Source: Candidatus Leptofilum proximum (lineage in GTDB: Bacteria > Chloroflexota > Anaerolineae > Promineifilales > Promineifilaceae). From it: a stretch of DNA of 64,000 nucleotides. The notes under the pieces were generated by a model, which was not told the origin of the DNA, did not search any database, and saw only the letters and a list, made by a program, of their open reading frames with translations. This document shows positions 26,311 through 36,244 of this stretch, in pieces (the first letter of the stretch is position 1; the number at the start of each line of letters is the position of its first letter). The stretch is from the NCBI GenBank assembly GCA_016710325.1, contig JADJXK010000002.1:1674001-1738000 (forward strand). The letters run 5' to 3'. The position numbers and the translations under genes were made by a program.

Positions 26311-26439
26311 AATGTTTATTATCCTCCAGGAATTTCTTCTTTTCTGTTTTGGCAAAGATATGGATGATTCCAAAATCTTTATGGTTGACAAGACAAAATT
26401 AAGGCTACGGCCGATTTGCCGCAGCTAAGTTTCTACGAA

Positions 26440-27675
26440 TTAGTGGTGTTCTTCATCCCCATGATGGCCAGTGGTAGCGCTAACCATAAAGATGAGCATG
26501 AGCAGACCAAATACGGCCGCTTGAATCAACCCCACAAAAAATTCCAGGCCAAAAAACGCCATATTGGCAATTGGCAGCAGGAATGCCATGACAAACAAGA
26601 GCACCATACCAGCAAACAAGTTACCCAAAAGACGGAAGGCAAATGAGATAATCTTGGAGATTTCACTGATGAGCTCTAACAAACCAACTACCGGATCAAT
26701 GGCCTTGATAGGATTCTTAGCCACCTCCTGCCCAAACCCTTTGGCAATAAAGGGGAAGAACTTGGAAAGGTAGCTGCGCGCGCCCAGGTACTTAAAGCCA
26801 TAATACTGCACCATCACCATGGCAATCAGGGCGAATGCCAGCGTGTAGTTCAGGTCCGTAGCGCCGGGGCGGAAAATCGGCACGATAGTCCAATCGGCAG
26901 CCTGGTCATTATAGCCAACTGGACGGCCCTTTTCATCAGTTTCAAGGTCTGCCTCAGCATCAGCATTTCCGGCCGCTCGCACCAACAGGCTGTTCTCAAA
27001 CAAAAGGCCATCTACACGCAAATCACCCTCATTTGCCAAATCAAACTCATGCTCGATTTCGTGCAGAATTTCTTCTTCAGTTTCGTGACTTAGATGTCCG
27101 TCTTCGAGGTGAACTTCAATACCGAAGCGGTTCTCCAGGCCAGCCACATAATTGGCAAAAGCCTGTTCACCTTCTACTTCAGCGGTCGCCAGGCCTTCTT
27201 CAATCAACGCGATCTCTTTTTCCGCCTCGAAGTGGGGCTTGAACTCCCAAAAACCAATGCTGTCCCAACCAGGAATGAGACCCATCCAGTTAGTGATCAG
27301 GATGATCAGGATGAAGGACATAAACCAGGGGAAGAAATCTCTGACTTTAGGGCCAGCGATGTTTTCGGCAAAGTTGTAAGCGCCATCGATAACCATCTCA
27401 AAGAAGTTATAGAACCCGGTTGGTACTTCATCGGCGGTACGGGAGCCAGCACGCAGGGTGAGCGCCAGAATAATTACCACTAACCATGCCATCAGGGTAG
27501 AGGCAAAGGTATTGGTCATGCCACCCAATAATGTACCGATTACGGGCCAGTTCTGCGATCCGGGCCAAATTTCACCGGGGAGCTGAATAAACGGCCGTAC
27601 CGGCTGAATAAACGGTACAAATGAGAGGGCAATCAAACCAATAACAAACAAGAGAATAAAATATCGTTTTTTCAT
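26440..27675 (-). CDS. atpB: ATP synthase a subunit with long acidic insert
   Basis: This 411-residue membrane protein forms the proton half-channels. Conserved elements are NWMGLIPG (near residue 132) and the essential Arg in ISFAFRLLGNLFAGMVLL. It is far longer than the usual 230-290 residues because about 125 residues (roughly 140-265) replace the short loop between helices 2 and 3. The insert is strongly acidic and His-rich (for example HLSHETEEEILHEIEHEFD) and should face outward. The C-terminus ends in HHGDEEHH. Its start overlaps the upstream gene by 4 bases. Confidence 0.95.
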   Translation of the reverse strand: MKKRYFILLFVIGLIALSFVPFIQPVRPFIQLPGEIWPGSQNWPVIGTLLGGMTNTFASTLMAWLVVIILALTLRAGSRTADEVPTGFYNFFEMVIDGAYNFAENIAGPKVRDFFPWFMSFILIILITNWMGLIPGWDSIGFWEFKPHFEAEKEIALIEEGLATAEVEGEQAFANYVAGLENRFGIEVHLEDGHLSHETEEEILHEIEHEFDLANEGDLRVDGLLFENSLLVRAAGNADAEADLETDEKGRPVGYNDQAADWTIVPIFRPGATDLNYTLAFALIAMVMVQYYGFKYLGARSYLSKFFPFIAKGFGQEVAKNPIKAIDPVVGLLELISEISKIISFAFRLLGNLFAGMVLLFVMAFLLPIANMAFFGLEFFVGLIQAAVFGLLMLIFMVSATTGHHGDEEHH

Positions 27676-27986
27676 GCTTGTTTTTCTTCCTCTTGTGCGA
27701 GTTGTGTTTCTTCCTGTGTCTGCTTCTTTAGCTGTTCCAACTGCTTCTGCATACGCAGCTGCATGCGCAGGCCAATTTGTATCATGGCAAACAGTGTTAC
27801 GGGGAAGCTGCCTACCAGAAAAACGATGGTGAGTACATTTCCAGTATCGAAGATACGATCCAGAAGATAGCCAGCACCGTAGGCTAAACCTATCACGATG
27901 ACGGCCGCAGCCGACATCATGCAGCCAATTTGACTAGCCAAATTGACCATGACGGCCGTTTGGTTTAACTGCGAATTATCAGACAC
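27672..27986 (-). CDS. AtpI/AtpZ-like ATP synthase assembly protein
   Basis: This 104-residue protein has two membrane helices (ASQIGCMMSAAAVIVIGLAYGAGYLLD and VLTIVFLVGSFPVTLFAMIQIGLRM) and a charged C-terminal coil, typical of the small AtpZ/AtpI proteins at the head of atp operons that help c-ring assembly or magnesium/calcium transport. The overlap of 4 bases with atpB supports this. Confidence 0.85.
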   Translation of the reverse strand: MSDNSQLNQTAVMVNLASQIGCMMSAAAVIVIGLAYGAGYLLDRIFDTGNVLTIVFLVGSFPVTLFAMIQIGLRMQLRMQKQLEQLKKQTQEETQLAQEEEKQA

Positions 27987-28073
27987 AATTTACTTTTTAA
28001 GTCGTGAGCTTGCGCATTATATCACAATCAAAAGTTGGGGCAATGGAGGAATTGACCTTTCCCCCACGAGCAG

Positions 28074-29618
28074 TTAGCCACCAACCAAGGAGAAAAAGGC
28101 CGCAGCCGCTTCCCGTGTCCACTCAAAGGCAGGCCCTGCATACACACCCAAAACGATGATGGCTGCGGTGGAAAGACCTAGCCCCACCCAGGCGCCACGA
28201 GAAACAGGGATTGTTACCTCCTGCTGATCGGAGTCATACAGGTACATGTACTTCACCATGGACAGGTAGTAGTACAGCGCCACAAAGGCATTCAGAATAC
28301 CGATCAAGGCCAGCCACCAATACCCGGCATCTACGGCCGCTTTGAAGATGAAAAACTTGCCCAAGAAACCGGCCGTGGGTGGGATGCCGCCCAACGAGAG
28401 CAGGGCAAACAGCATCACCAGCGCCAGATACGGCGAGCGCTTATTGAGGCCGTACAAATCTTCCATCTCATTTGACTTAGACACATTGCTGACGATCACG
28501 ATCACGCCAAAAGCCGCAACGTTGGTGAAGACGTACATGAGCAGGTAAAACATCGCTGCGCCAGAGCCATCCGGCGTAAGGGTCACCAGCCCAATCATCG
28601 CGTAACCTGCCTGGGCAATGCTGGAGTAGGCTAGCAGGCGCTTGACGTTGCGCTGGTAGATGGCAGCAAAATTACCAATCGTCATGGTGATGATGCACAT
28701 GGAGACCAACATCGGCCACCAGGCGGTACTTTGCCCCGGTTCACCCAGGCTGCCCGCCGTAAAGCCAACTATGCCAGACGTAAACACGCGCATAAACACG
28801 GCAAACCCAGCCGCTTTTGAAGCCGTGGAGACAAACGCTGTGAAAGGCGTGGGGCTGCCTTCGTAAACATCGGGCGTCCAGAAGTGGAACGGCACAGCCG
28901 AAATCTTAAAGCCAAAACCAACGATAATCAGCGCTGCCGCGATGAGCAGCACACCATTGGCCTCCGGCGACAGGGGCTGTGAATTCAAGACGATGGTGCC
29001 CAACTCATAAAGATTGGTTCCGGCATATTGGGTGCTGGTGGTGGCAATGCCATACAGCAAACTCATGCCATACAGCATCAGCGCCGTGGCAAACGCGCCA
29101 TAAACAAAATACTTCATGCCCGCTTCTGAAGAACGATCTTCGCTCTTGGCAAAACCAGCCAGCACGTAGGAGGAAATACTGGCCATTTCCAGGGCAATGT
29201 AAAGCATAATCAAGTCAGCCGAGGCGCCCATCAGGCTAAAGCCCATGGTGGCGGTGATGAGCAACGCGTAATACTCAACCGTTTGCAGCCGCACAACATC
29301 CAGCGAAATCAGACTGGTGGTCATCAAAGCGGCCAGGAAGATGACCCGGAAAACCAGGGTAATTAAATCGTGACGGATCATGCCGCCCCAAATCAGCGTC
29401 TGGGCCAGATCGCTTTGCGCGCCAGGCTCTCCCGCGAAGAACCAGAGCCCCAGTGTGCCCAGCAAAATGACCAACGCCCCCCAGGCGGTCATCAGACCCA
29501 CCTTACGCTGTTCGGTAGATGGCAGCACCCGGCTGTAAACTTGAATCGCCACCAGTAAGATGGCCAGGGCAATTTCTGGCGCCAGGGCCAGATACCAGGA
29601 AAGTGTGGGTTCTACCAC
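28074..29618 (-). CDS. nuoN: NADH-quinone oxidoreductase subunit N
   Basis: This 514-residue antiporter-like proton-pumping subunit has the conserved region GFGFKISAVPFHFWTPDVYEGSPTP with the broken-helix Lys and is followed by AYSSIAQAGYAMIG. Translation starts at GTG 29618, immediately after the nuoM stop codon (TAAGTG), so the two are coupled. It is the last gene of the operon. Confidence 0.95.
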   Translation of the reverse strand: MVEPTLSWYLALAPEIALAILLVAIQVYSRVLPSTEQRKVGLMTAWGALVILLGTLGLWFFAGEPGAQSDLAQTLIWGGMIRHDLITLVFRVIFLAALMTTSLISLDVVRLQTVEYYALLITATMGFSLMGASADLIMLYIALEMASISSYVLAGFAKSEDRSSEAGMKYFVYGAFATALMLYGMSLLYGIATTSTQYAGTNLYELGTIVLNSQPLSPEANGVLLIAAALIIVGFGFKISAVPFHFWTPDVYEGSPTPFTAFVSTASKAAGFAVFMRVFTSGIVGFTAGSLGEPGQSTAWWPMLVSMCIITMTIGNFAAIYQRNVKRLLAYSSIAQAGYAMIGLVTLTPDGSGAAMFYLLMYVFTNVAAFGVIVIVSNVSKSNEMEDLYGLNKRSPYLALVMLFALLSLGGIPPTAGFLGKFFIFKAAVDAGYWWLALIGILNAFVALYYYLSMVKYMYLYDSDQQEVTIPVSRGAWVGLGLSTAAIIVLGVYAGPAFEWTREAAAAFFSLVGG

Positions 29619-31259
29619 TTAGGCACCTCCCAACAGATGCAGCAGGTTGTGCGCAACACCCAATAGATTGTGTGCCCCCACCTGTACTGTGTCTAGAATT
29701 GTGAAAGCTTGCTGCGCCTCTTGCAACCGGGCCACCACCGGCTCCACGCCAGACTGCACCATGGGCACAATAATCTGCGGGTAAACGCCGATGATAATCA
29801 GGATCACAACAAAACCCACCAGTGTCAGCTTGTCAATTGCCAGGATGGGTCGCATATCGTGCCACTTGTGCTCGTCGTATTCGCCAAAGAACACCTTACC
29901 AACCGCGCGCATGATGTAAGCGGCCGTAATCACAATGGCAGGTGCGGAAAGAATGGCAATCCACCGGTAAAAGTTGGCGGGGTTCAAGGACAGGGCAGTG
30001 CCAGTTAAACTTAAGCCGTTGCCCTGCCACACACCCAGGAAAATGGGAAACTCGGCCACAAAACCAGACAGCCCTGGCATACCCATAGAAACCAAACCGC
30101 CGATGATAAAGGCAACCGCACCCCAGGGCAGCACTTTGCTCATGCCGCTGAGCTCATCCATGTTGCGGGTGTGGGCCCGGTCGTACATCATGCCGACCAC
30201 GGAGAAGAAGAGTGCGGTCATCACGCCGTGGCTCACCATTTGGACGCCTGCGCCGAGGAAGCCGTTCATGTTCATGGCGGCAAACCCCATCGCCACCAGG
30301 CCCATGTGGCTCACGCTGGAGTAACCGATGAGGTACTTCATGTCGCGCTGGCGCATGGCAATAAGTGAACCGTAGACAACGTTGATCAGGGTGAGCAGAA
30401 TGATGAAGGGCATCCAGTAAACGGTGCCTTCGGGCAGAATTTGGATACCGACGCGCATGGAGGCATAAGCGCCCAGCTTCATCAGCACCCCGGCGTGAAT
30501 CATGGAAACGGCCGTTGGCGCCGCCACGTGACCATCCGGAGACCAGTTGTGGAAGGGGAAGGTACCAGCCAGCACCGCAAAACCCAGGAAAAGCGGCAGG
30601 AACCAGATAATCTGCAAGTTGGTGGAAAAGTCGGCTTCGGCCCAAACGCGCAGGTCAAAGGTGGGTTCCGGCAGTTGGAAGTAGAGCACCAGGAAGGCGA
30701 TAAAGGAGATGAAACTGCCAATCAACAGGTAAAGCGTCAGCTTCATGGCCGCGTATTCGCGCCGTTCCTTCCAGCCCCAGATGACAATCATGACATACAT
30801 GGGCAGCACAGCCAGCTCGTAGAAAAAGAAGAGCAGGAAGGCATCAACCGCCACAAACACGCCATGCACACCGGCTACCAACAGCATGAAGAAGGCAAAA
30901 AATTCGCGCGGCCGATCTTCAATGCCCCAGGAGATAAGCGTCCCGCCCAACCCCACAATTGCGGTCAGGAACACCAGCGTGGCGCTCAGGCCATCCACCC
31001 CCAGCGAATAGCTGATGCCGATGCTGGGAATCCAGGCATGCTCTTCCGTAAACTGGAGCGTGTTTTCCCACAGCGTTCCGGCCACCGGCAGGTTGGCACC
31101 GTAGGAAAAATAGACATAGGCCGACAAAATCAAGCCAATAATCATGGCCGCCAGCGCCAACATGCGCGCATTTTCCCCACGCTCCTTGGGAAGCATGAGA
31201 ATAATGATGGCGGCCGCTATCGGCGACAGCGTAATGATGGATAAAAAGGGAAATTCCAT
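29619..31259 (-). CDS. nuoM: NADH-quinone oxidoreductase subunit M, second copy
   Basis: This is a 546-residue proton-pumping subunit with GTFPFHNWSPDGHVAAPTAVSMIHAGVLMKLGAY (positions about 235-270 of the protein), the NuoM fingerprint, then YSSVSHMGLVAMGF. It differs clearly from the other NuoM at 31347 (for example SPDGHVAAP versus LPDAHTQAP), so the two are paralogues and not a recent duplication. A repeat of family B lies between them. Confidence 0.94.
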   Translation of the reverse strand: MEFPFLSIITLSPIAAAIIILMLPKERGENARMLALAAMIIGLILSAYVYFSYGANLPVAGTLWENTLQFTEEHAWIPSIGISYSLGVDGLSATLVFLTAIVGLGGTLISWGIEDRPREFFAFFMLLVAGVHGVFVAVDAFLLFFFYELAVLPMYVMIVIWGWKERREYAAMKLTLYLLIGSFISFIAFLVLYFQLPEPTFDLRVWAEADFSTNLQIIWFLPLFLGFAVLAGTFPFHNWSPDGHVAAPTAVSMIHAGVLMKLGAYASMRVGIQILPEGTVYWMPFIILLTLINVVYGSLIAMRQRDMKYLIGYSSVSHMGLVAMGFAAMNMNGFLGAGVQMVSHGVMTALFFSVVGMMYDRAHTRNMDELSGMSKVLPWGAVAFIIGGLVSMGMPGLSGFVAEFPIFLGVWQGNGLSLTGTALSLNPANFYRWIAILSAPAIVITAAYIMRAVGKVFFGEYDEHKWHDMRPILAIDKLTLVGFVVILIIIGVYPQIIVPMVQSGVEPVVARLQEAQQAFTILDTVQVGAHNLLGVAHNLLHLLGGA

Positions 31260-31284
31260 AAATTCTCTTCCCGCTTCAAAGAGT

Positions 31285-31347
31285 GTAATTGGGTCACTGA
31301 GTAATTAAGTAACTGCCAATTACCCAATTGCTTAATTACATAATTAC
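31285..31347. repeat. family B repeat between the nuoM genes
   Basis: TAATTGGGT and GAGTAATTAAGTAA words (31285-31312) are followed by their complement (31320-31347). The right end touches the stop codon of the upstream nuoM (31347-31349). It is an insertion within the nuo operon. Confidence 0.88.
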
Positions 31348-32885
31348 TAGAAAAGTTTTGTAATCGTGTCGTTGATAAACACCAAAATCCACTGCGGCCA
31401 GATGCCCAAGCTGAGCATCAAAGCCATGAGCGGCCAGATAACGAGATGTTCGCGCAGGGTCATGTCTGGCAGGCGGGCCCACTGCGGCTTCACGGGGCCG
31501 TGCAGCGTTTCGCCAATGCCCTTCAAGATATAGGCACCGGTCATCAGCAGGCCCAGCATGGAAATAGCCAGCTGCACCGTGAAGATGCTCCAACTGCCGC
31601 GCACAATCATGAATTCGCTGACAAAGCCATTGAGGCCGGGCAAGCCCAGCGAAGCCATGCTGGTAAAAATGAGAATGGTGCCAAACACGGGCATGATGGT
31701 CCAGATACCGCCAAACTGCTTGAGATCGCGGGTGTGGGCCCGGTCGTAGATGACGCCGACCAGGAAAAACATGCCCGCCGCCGAAAGGCCGTGGTTAACC
31801 ATCTGAAAGACGGCGCCGCTGGTGGCCATAACCGCATCGGTACTGGTAGCAGGGTCAACGAAGGAACGGCCGTACGCAAAGGCCATCACCGCAATGCCCA
31901 ACACCACAAAACCCATGTGGTTAATCGAGGAGTAAGCTACCAATCGTTTAAAGTCCCACTGGCCAAAAGCGGCAAACCCACCCAGCACGATGCTTGCCGC
32001 CCCGAGCCACGCCAGAATAACGGCCGTTTGGTTCGCCTGCTGCGGAAACAACGGAATCACCAGCCGGACGAAGCCATAAGCACCCAACTTCAGCAGCACA
32101 CCCGCCAGAATCATCGAGCCGGCGGTGGGCGCCTGGGTATGGGCATCCGGCAGCCAGGTGTGGAACGGCCAGATGGGCACTTTGATGGCAAAGGCGATGA
32201 AGAAGGCCCAGTAGGCAATCGACTTCACCAGCTCAACGTCCAGGCCCGTACCCGCCAGCGTGCCACTTGCCGTGTTCACCCAGATGTCCATCAGCGTGGG
32301 AATATCAAACGTGCCCATCGACAAGCCGATGACCTGAATCGACAACAGCAAGCCCAAACTGCCCGCCATCGTGTAAATGAAGAATTTAAACGACGCGTAA
32401 TCCCGGTCCTTACCACCCCACAGCTTGATGAGGAAGTACATTGGCACCAGGCCAAACTCCCAGAAGACAAAGAAGATCATCAGGTCGAGCGAGGCAAACA
32501 AACCCAACATGGCCGTTTCCATGATGAGGAACAGTACCATGTACATACGCACTTTTTCTTCAATGCTGAAGGAGGCCAGGATTGCCAGCGGGGTCAAAAC
32601 GACCGTGAGCAAAAAGAGCGGCAGGCTGATGCCGTCTATGCCCATGTGGTAGTTGGCGCCAATCGCCGGGAACCACTCGGCAAACACCTCAAACTGGATG
32701 TCGGCGGCGACCCGGTCGTAGTTGAACCACATGAGGAGCACAAGCACGATGGGCACCAGGCTCAGCACCAGGGTGATGCGGCGAATCAGGTTCTTTTCGT
32801 CTTCAGGCAGCAGGAAAACGATCAACGCCGCCACAGCCGGAAAGAAAACGATTAAATTCAGCAGGTTGTCTTGAATAAAATCCAT
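31347..32885 (-). CDS. nuoM: NADH-quinone oxidoreductase subunit M, first copy
   Basis: This is a 512-residue proton-pumping subunit with VPIWPFHTWLPDAHTQAPTAGSMILAGVLLKLG, then YSSINHMGFVVLG, the standard NuoM motifs. It directly follows nuoL, the normal gene order, so it probably occupies the canonical NuoM place, and the second copy at 29619 would be the additional pump module. Confidence 0.95.
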   Translation of the reverse strand: MDFIQDNLLNLIVFFPAVAALIVFLLPEDEKNLIRRITLVLSLVPIVLVLLMWFNYDRVAADIQFEVFAEWFPAIGANYHMGIDGISLPLFLLTVVLTPLAILASFSIEEKVRMYMVLFLIMETAMLGLFASLDLMIFFVFWEFGLVPMYFLIKLWGGKDRDYASFKFFIYTMAGSLGLLLSIQVIGLSMGTFDIPTLMDIWVNTASGTLAGTGLDVELVKSIAYWAFFIAFAIKVPIWPFHTWLPDAHTQAPTAGSMILAGVLLKLGAYGFVRLVIPLFPQQANQTAVILAWLGAASIVLGGFAAFGQWDFKRLVAYSSINHMGFVVLGIAVMAFAYGRSFVDPATSTDAVMATSGAVFQMVNHGLSAAGMFFLVGVIYDRAHTRDLKQFGGIWTIMPVFGTILIFTSMASLGLPGLNGFVSEFMIVRGSWSIFTVQLAISMLGLLMTGAYILKGIGETLHGPVKPQWARLPDMTLREHLVIWPLMALMLSLGIWPQWILVFINDTITKLF

Positions 32886-32961
32886 GTGAATTACCTAAAA
32901 ATATTAGACCCAAGGGTTTAGGCTTGATAACACCGCCAACCCATTTATGTCTTCGTGGTCT

Positions 32962-35259
32962 TTAGAAGGTTAATTGGAACCAGTTCAGGATTTGCTGTGA
33001 CCAGCCATAGTTGATCAAGAAGATAATCATGAACGCCAGGGCCGCAGCAATAAGGCCAGAAACCAGGACGTACTCCTGCACCTTGCCGGTTTGCAGCTGG
33101 CGCACTTCTCGGGTCATGCTCAAGAACTGGTCTTTCACCCAATCCACCGCACGGCCAAACACAGCCTCTTCCGTGGCCTTGGCCCCACGACCGATGGCGT
33201 ACACAACGCGGGCCACCAGGTGAATGATGCCATCGATGATGCCCTTGTCCATCACCTCAAACACCACCACTTCAGAGAAGTAGACGACGGGGCGAATGAG
33301 GACGGCCTGATACAGTTCGTCCCAGTACCATTTGTTTTGCAAGAAGCCATGCAGGGGACCAAGCGGCCGTATCAGCGGATCCTCCTGGTTTTTAGTGAGG
33401 GGTTTACGGCCGTAAACCAGATACCCCACCAAAATACCACCCAGGGCAACGACCATCGAGGTAATCAAGGGCCACCAGCTCCAGGGCAGCGTGCCAATCT
33501 CATGCCCCACCAGATGCAGCTCATACAGCTCGGCTATCGGCTCTTCAATCGTGGCACCCACAAAATGATGGTACATGTTGACAAAGGTGCCTTCAGTGCC
33601 CAAGAAGTTGTCGGGAATACCGACCCAACCAGCCACTACGGCAAAGATGGCCAGGATCACCAGAGGGAAGGTCATAAAGCCGTTGCTCTCATGCGCATGT
33701 TCCGCCAGCGGCGTGCGCGGCTCGCCCAGGAAGGTCATGCTAATCTGGCGTGTGGTGTAAAAAGCGGTCAGGAAAGCGGCAAAACCCAACATGACAAAAA
33801 CAATCAGGCCGAGTGCACTGTTATCATGCTGGAACAAATAAAAGGCATCGGCAAAAATTTCATCCTTCGACCAAAATCCGGCTGTGATAAATGGCAGACC
33901 GGAAAGCGACATACCGCCAATCAAAAACGTCCAAAACGTGATGGGCATCTTCTTCCGCAGGCCGCCCATATAGCGCATGTCTTGCGGGTCTGTGTGATGG
34001 TCATGCACGTGCTCCGCGCCGTGCTCCATGCCGTGAATCACGGAACCGGATGCCAGGAAGAGCAGTGCCTTGAAGAAAGCATGGGTAATGAGGTGGAACG
34101 CCGCGGCAACGTACGCGCCAATGCCTACGGCCGCAACCATAAACCCAAGCTGTGAGATTGTAGAGTAGGCCAGCACGCCCTTCACGTCGTTCTGCGCCAC
34201 GGCAATGGTGGCCGCCATCAGCGCCGTGAAGGCACCAATCCCGGCAATCACCCATCCCGCGCTGGTGCCTTCGATGGCCACGGCAATCAGCGGGAAAATG
34301 CGGACAATCAGGTAAACACCAGCGGAAACCATGGCGGCCGCATGGATGGTGGCGCTAACGGGGGTCGGACCTTCCATGGCGTCTGGCAGCCAGACATGCA
34401 GCGGGAACTGCGCCGATTTACCTACCGTGCCGGTGAAGATGAGCAGGGCCATGACGCCCAACATGCCGACGCCAATTTCCATGGCCGCGTGTTCCAAACT
34501 GCCTGCGCTCAACGCCTGGCTGAAGTTCAGCGTGCCAAAGGTGCGGTAGAAGTAAACAATACCGAGCAGCATCACCACATCGGCTACGCGGGTGGTCATA
34601 AAGGCTTTTACGGCCGCTTTCCGCGGCGGAATGTGAGGAATAGCTCCAGGGGTGAGGTGGTATTCACGAGCGTACCAGAAGCCAATCAGGGAGTAGGAAC
34701 AAAAACCCATGATTTCCCAGCCGATGAAAAGCATCAGCAGGTTGTCTGACACCACCAGCAAGAGCATCGCCCCGGCAAACAGGCTCATTAGGGCAAAGAA
34801 GCGGGAGAACAACGGCTCTTCCTTGCCGTGGTTGGGTGTACCAAGTTCGGTACCGGGCGGCTTGCCGTAGTTATGGTAGCCCACGCTGTAGATGAAGATC
34901 ATCACCACTGCCAGGGAGACCATGATGAGCATAACGGCCGTAAACGGATCCACCGACACGCCCAATTGCAGCCAGGTGCCATTAGCATAATCGCCAATGG
35001 GCAGCCAGTCGATGCTGCTGGCAATCTGTACCGGATGCTCCAACAGCTCATGCGGATGGCTGATATCATCACCCAAGTAAATGCCAAACATGTGGAAGGC
35101 AATCGTCCAGCTCAGAACCATCGCCCCGATAACACCTGCCCAGGCCAAAACCCAGCTCAACGTGCGGTTGTTCCTGGTAAACAGCACAATCAGGAAAAAC
35201 ACTAACAAGGGGCCAGCCGGAATCAGCCAGGTTAAGGTTTGTAACGTTTCTTGTGACAT
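32962..35259 (-). CDS. nuoL: NADH-quinone oxidoreductase subunit L, extended
   Basis: This 765-residue distal proton pump is longer than the common 610-680. Core motifs are GWEIMGFCSYSLIGFWY, SAQFPLHVWLPDAMEGPTPVSATIHAA and STISQLGFM. The C-terminal lateral amphipathic helix region has roughly 25 extra residues (TEEAVFGRAVDWVKDQFLS) before the RQLQTGKVQEYV segment that leads into the last membrane helix. A longer lateral helix fits a complex with one more pump subunit between L and N. Confidence 0.95.
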   Translation of the reverse strand: MSQETLQTLTWLIPAGPLLVFFLIVLFTRNNRTLSWVLAWAGVIGAMVLSWTIAFHMFGIYLGDDISHPHELLEHPVQIASSIDWLPIGDYANGTWLQLGVSVDPFTAVMLIMVSLAVVMIFIYSVGYHNYGKPPGTELGTPNHGKEEPLFSRFFALMSLFAGAMLLLVVSDNLLMLFIGWEIMGFCSYSLIGFWYAREYHLTPGAIPHIPPRKAAVKAFMTTRVADVVMLLGIVYFYRTFGTLNFSQALSAGSLEHAAMEIGVGMLGVMALLIFTGTVGKSAQFPLHVWLPDAMEGPTPVSATIHAAAMVSAGVYLIVRIFPLIAVAIEGTSAGWVIAGIGAFTALMAATIAVAQNDVKGVLAYSTISQLGFMVAAVGIGAYVAAAFHLITHAFFKALLFLASGSVIHGMEHGAEHVHDHHTDPQDMRYMGGLRKKMPITFWTFLIGGMSLSGLPFITAGFWSKDEIFADAFYLFQHDNSALGLIVFVMLGFAAFLTAFYTTRQISMTFLGEPRTPLAEHAHESNGFMTFPLVILAIFAVVAGWVGIPDNFLGTEGTFVNMYHHFVGATIEEPIAELYELHLVGHEIGTLPWSWWPLITSMVVALGGILVGYLVYGRKPLTKNQEDPLIRPLGPLHGFLQNKWYWDELYQAVLIRPVVYFSEVVVFEVMDKGIIDGIIHLVARVVYAIGRGAKATEEAVFGRAVDWVKDQFLSMTREVRQLQTGKVQEYVLVSGLIAAALAFMIIFLINYGWSQQILNWFQLTF

Positions 35260-35283
35260 AAGGCGAAACTCTTCCCGTTGTTT

Positions 35284-35366
35284 CGGTAATCGGTGATCAG
35301 TATTCGGTAATCGGTAAAAAGTTAACCAAAATACCGCTTACAGTTTACCGTTCACCGATTACTGTT
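35284..35366. repeat. family C repeat between nuoL and nuoK
   Basis: GGTAATCGGT-type words (35284-35317) are followed by complementary words (35331-35366). It abuts the nuoK stop codon (35365-35367). Family C copies also occur at 52846 and 61085. Confidence 0.87.
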
Positions 35367-35691
35367 AATTCTTTAGCAAGTCCAACTCTTCGGCGATGAC
35401 GGAATCTCGACGACGGTAAACGGAGATAATCAAAGCCAGGCCCACGGCCGCTTCAGCCGCCGCCACGGTCAGCACAAAAATAGCCCAGGCCCATCCCGTG
35501 GTCGGTGTATCAGGCGCGGGGCTTAAAACCGAACCGTAGCGCCAGAAGGCAATCAGGTTGATGTTCACTGCGTTCAGCATCAGCTCAACCGACATGAGAA
35601 TGGCCACCGCATTTCGCCGGGCCATCACGCCGTACAGGCCAATGCAAAACAACAATGCAGCAACGAGGAGGTACCAGGTTAAGGGAATCAT
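35365..35691 (-). CDS. nuoK: NADH-quinone oxidoreductase subunit K
   Basis: This 108-residue protein with three membrane helices has the conserved Glu residues in LMSVELMLNAVNINLIAFW and in VAAAEAAVGLALIISVYRR. It couples quinone reduction to the pump modules. It overlaps nuoJ by 4 bases. Confidence 0.96.
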   Translation of the reverse strand: MIPLTWYLLVAALLFCIGLYGVMARRNAVAILMSVELMLNAVNINLIAFWRYGSVLSPAPDTPTTGWAWAIFVLTVAAAEAAVGLALIISVYRRRDSVIAEELDLLKN

Positions 35692-36227
35692 GCTTCATCC
35701 TCCGTATAGGCCGATGGCCAGGCTACATAAATCGCCCCGATCAGCGCCGCCAGCAGCAACACCGAGGCCACAATAAAGGGGATAACATAGGCCCCAGGGT
35801 TAACAAACGCCTTACCCAAGGCGCTCACGGTATTCTGTAAAACGGTATCTGGCACATCAGGACGGCCGTTAAAGGCATCGATTCCCCACCAGAACTGCAC
35901 AATGACGGCGGTGAATAAGGCAAAGGTAGCAACGGCCGTAAACAACCCCAACCCACTTTGTGAATTAAACGGATCTTCGCGCGCCTGCATCATGCGCCGG
36001 GTTAACATGATGGCAAAAATAATCAAAATTGAAATTGCCCCGATGTAAACCAACAGCTGCGCCGCCGCCAAAAAGCCTGCGTCTAGCAAAATGTACAGCC
36101 CGGCAACACCCAAAAATGACGCCATCATCGCCAGCGCTGCATGGAACAGATTGCGGTTTGTCACCACAATAACGCCTGTCACCAACGTTAGTAAACTGAC
36201 TAAAAGAAAAATTACTTGCTCAGTCAC
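35688..36227 (-). CDS. nuoJ: NADH-quinone oxidoreductase subunit J
   Basis: This 179-residue membrane subunit has five helices. The motifs NLFHAALAMMASFLGVAGLYILLDAGFLAAAQLLVYIGAISILIIFAIML include the pi-bulge helix and are diagnostic. It follows nuoH by 17 bases. nuoI, which usually lies between H and J, is absent. Confidence 0.95.
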   Translation of the reverse strand: MTEQVIFLLVSLLTLVTGVIVVTNRNLFHAALAMMASFLGVAGLYILLDAGFLAAAQLLVYIGAISILIIFAIMLTRRMMQAREDPFNSQSGLGLFTAVATFALFTAVIVQFWWGIDAFNGRPDVPDTVLQNTVSALGKAFVNPGAYVIPFIVASVLLLAALIGAIYVAWPSAYTEDEA

Positions 36228-36244
36228 AAGCTCACTCCTAGAGA

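Noticed and set aside
31446..32855. 469-codon open frame antisense to nuoM
   Set aside because: Low-complexity His/Gln/Arg-rich product; the opposite strand encodes NuoM with all motifs.
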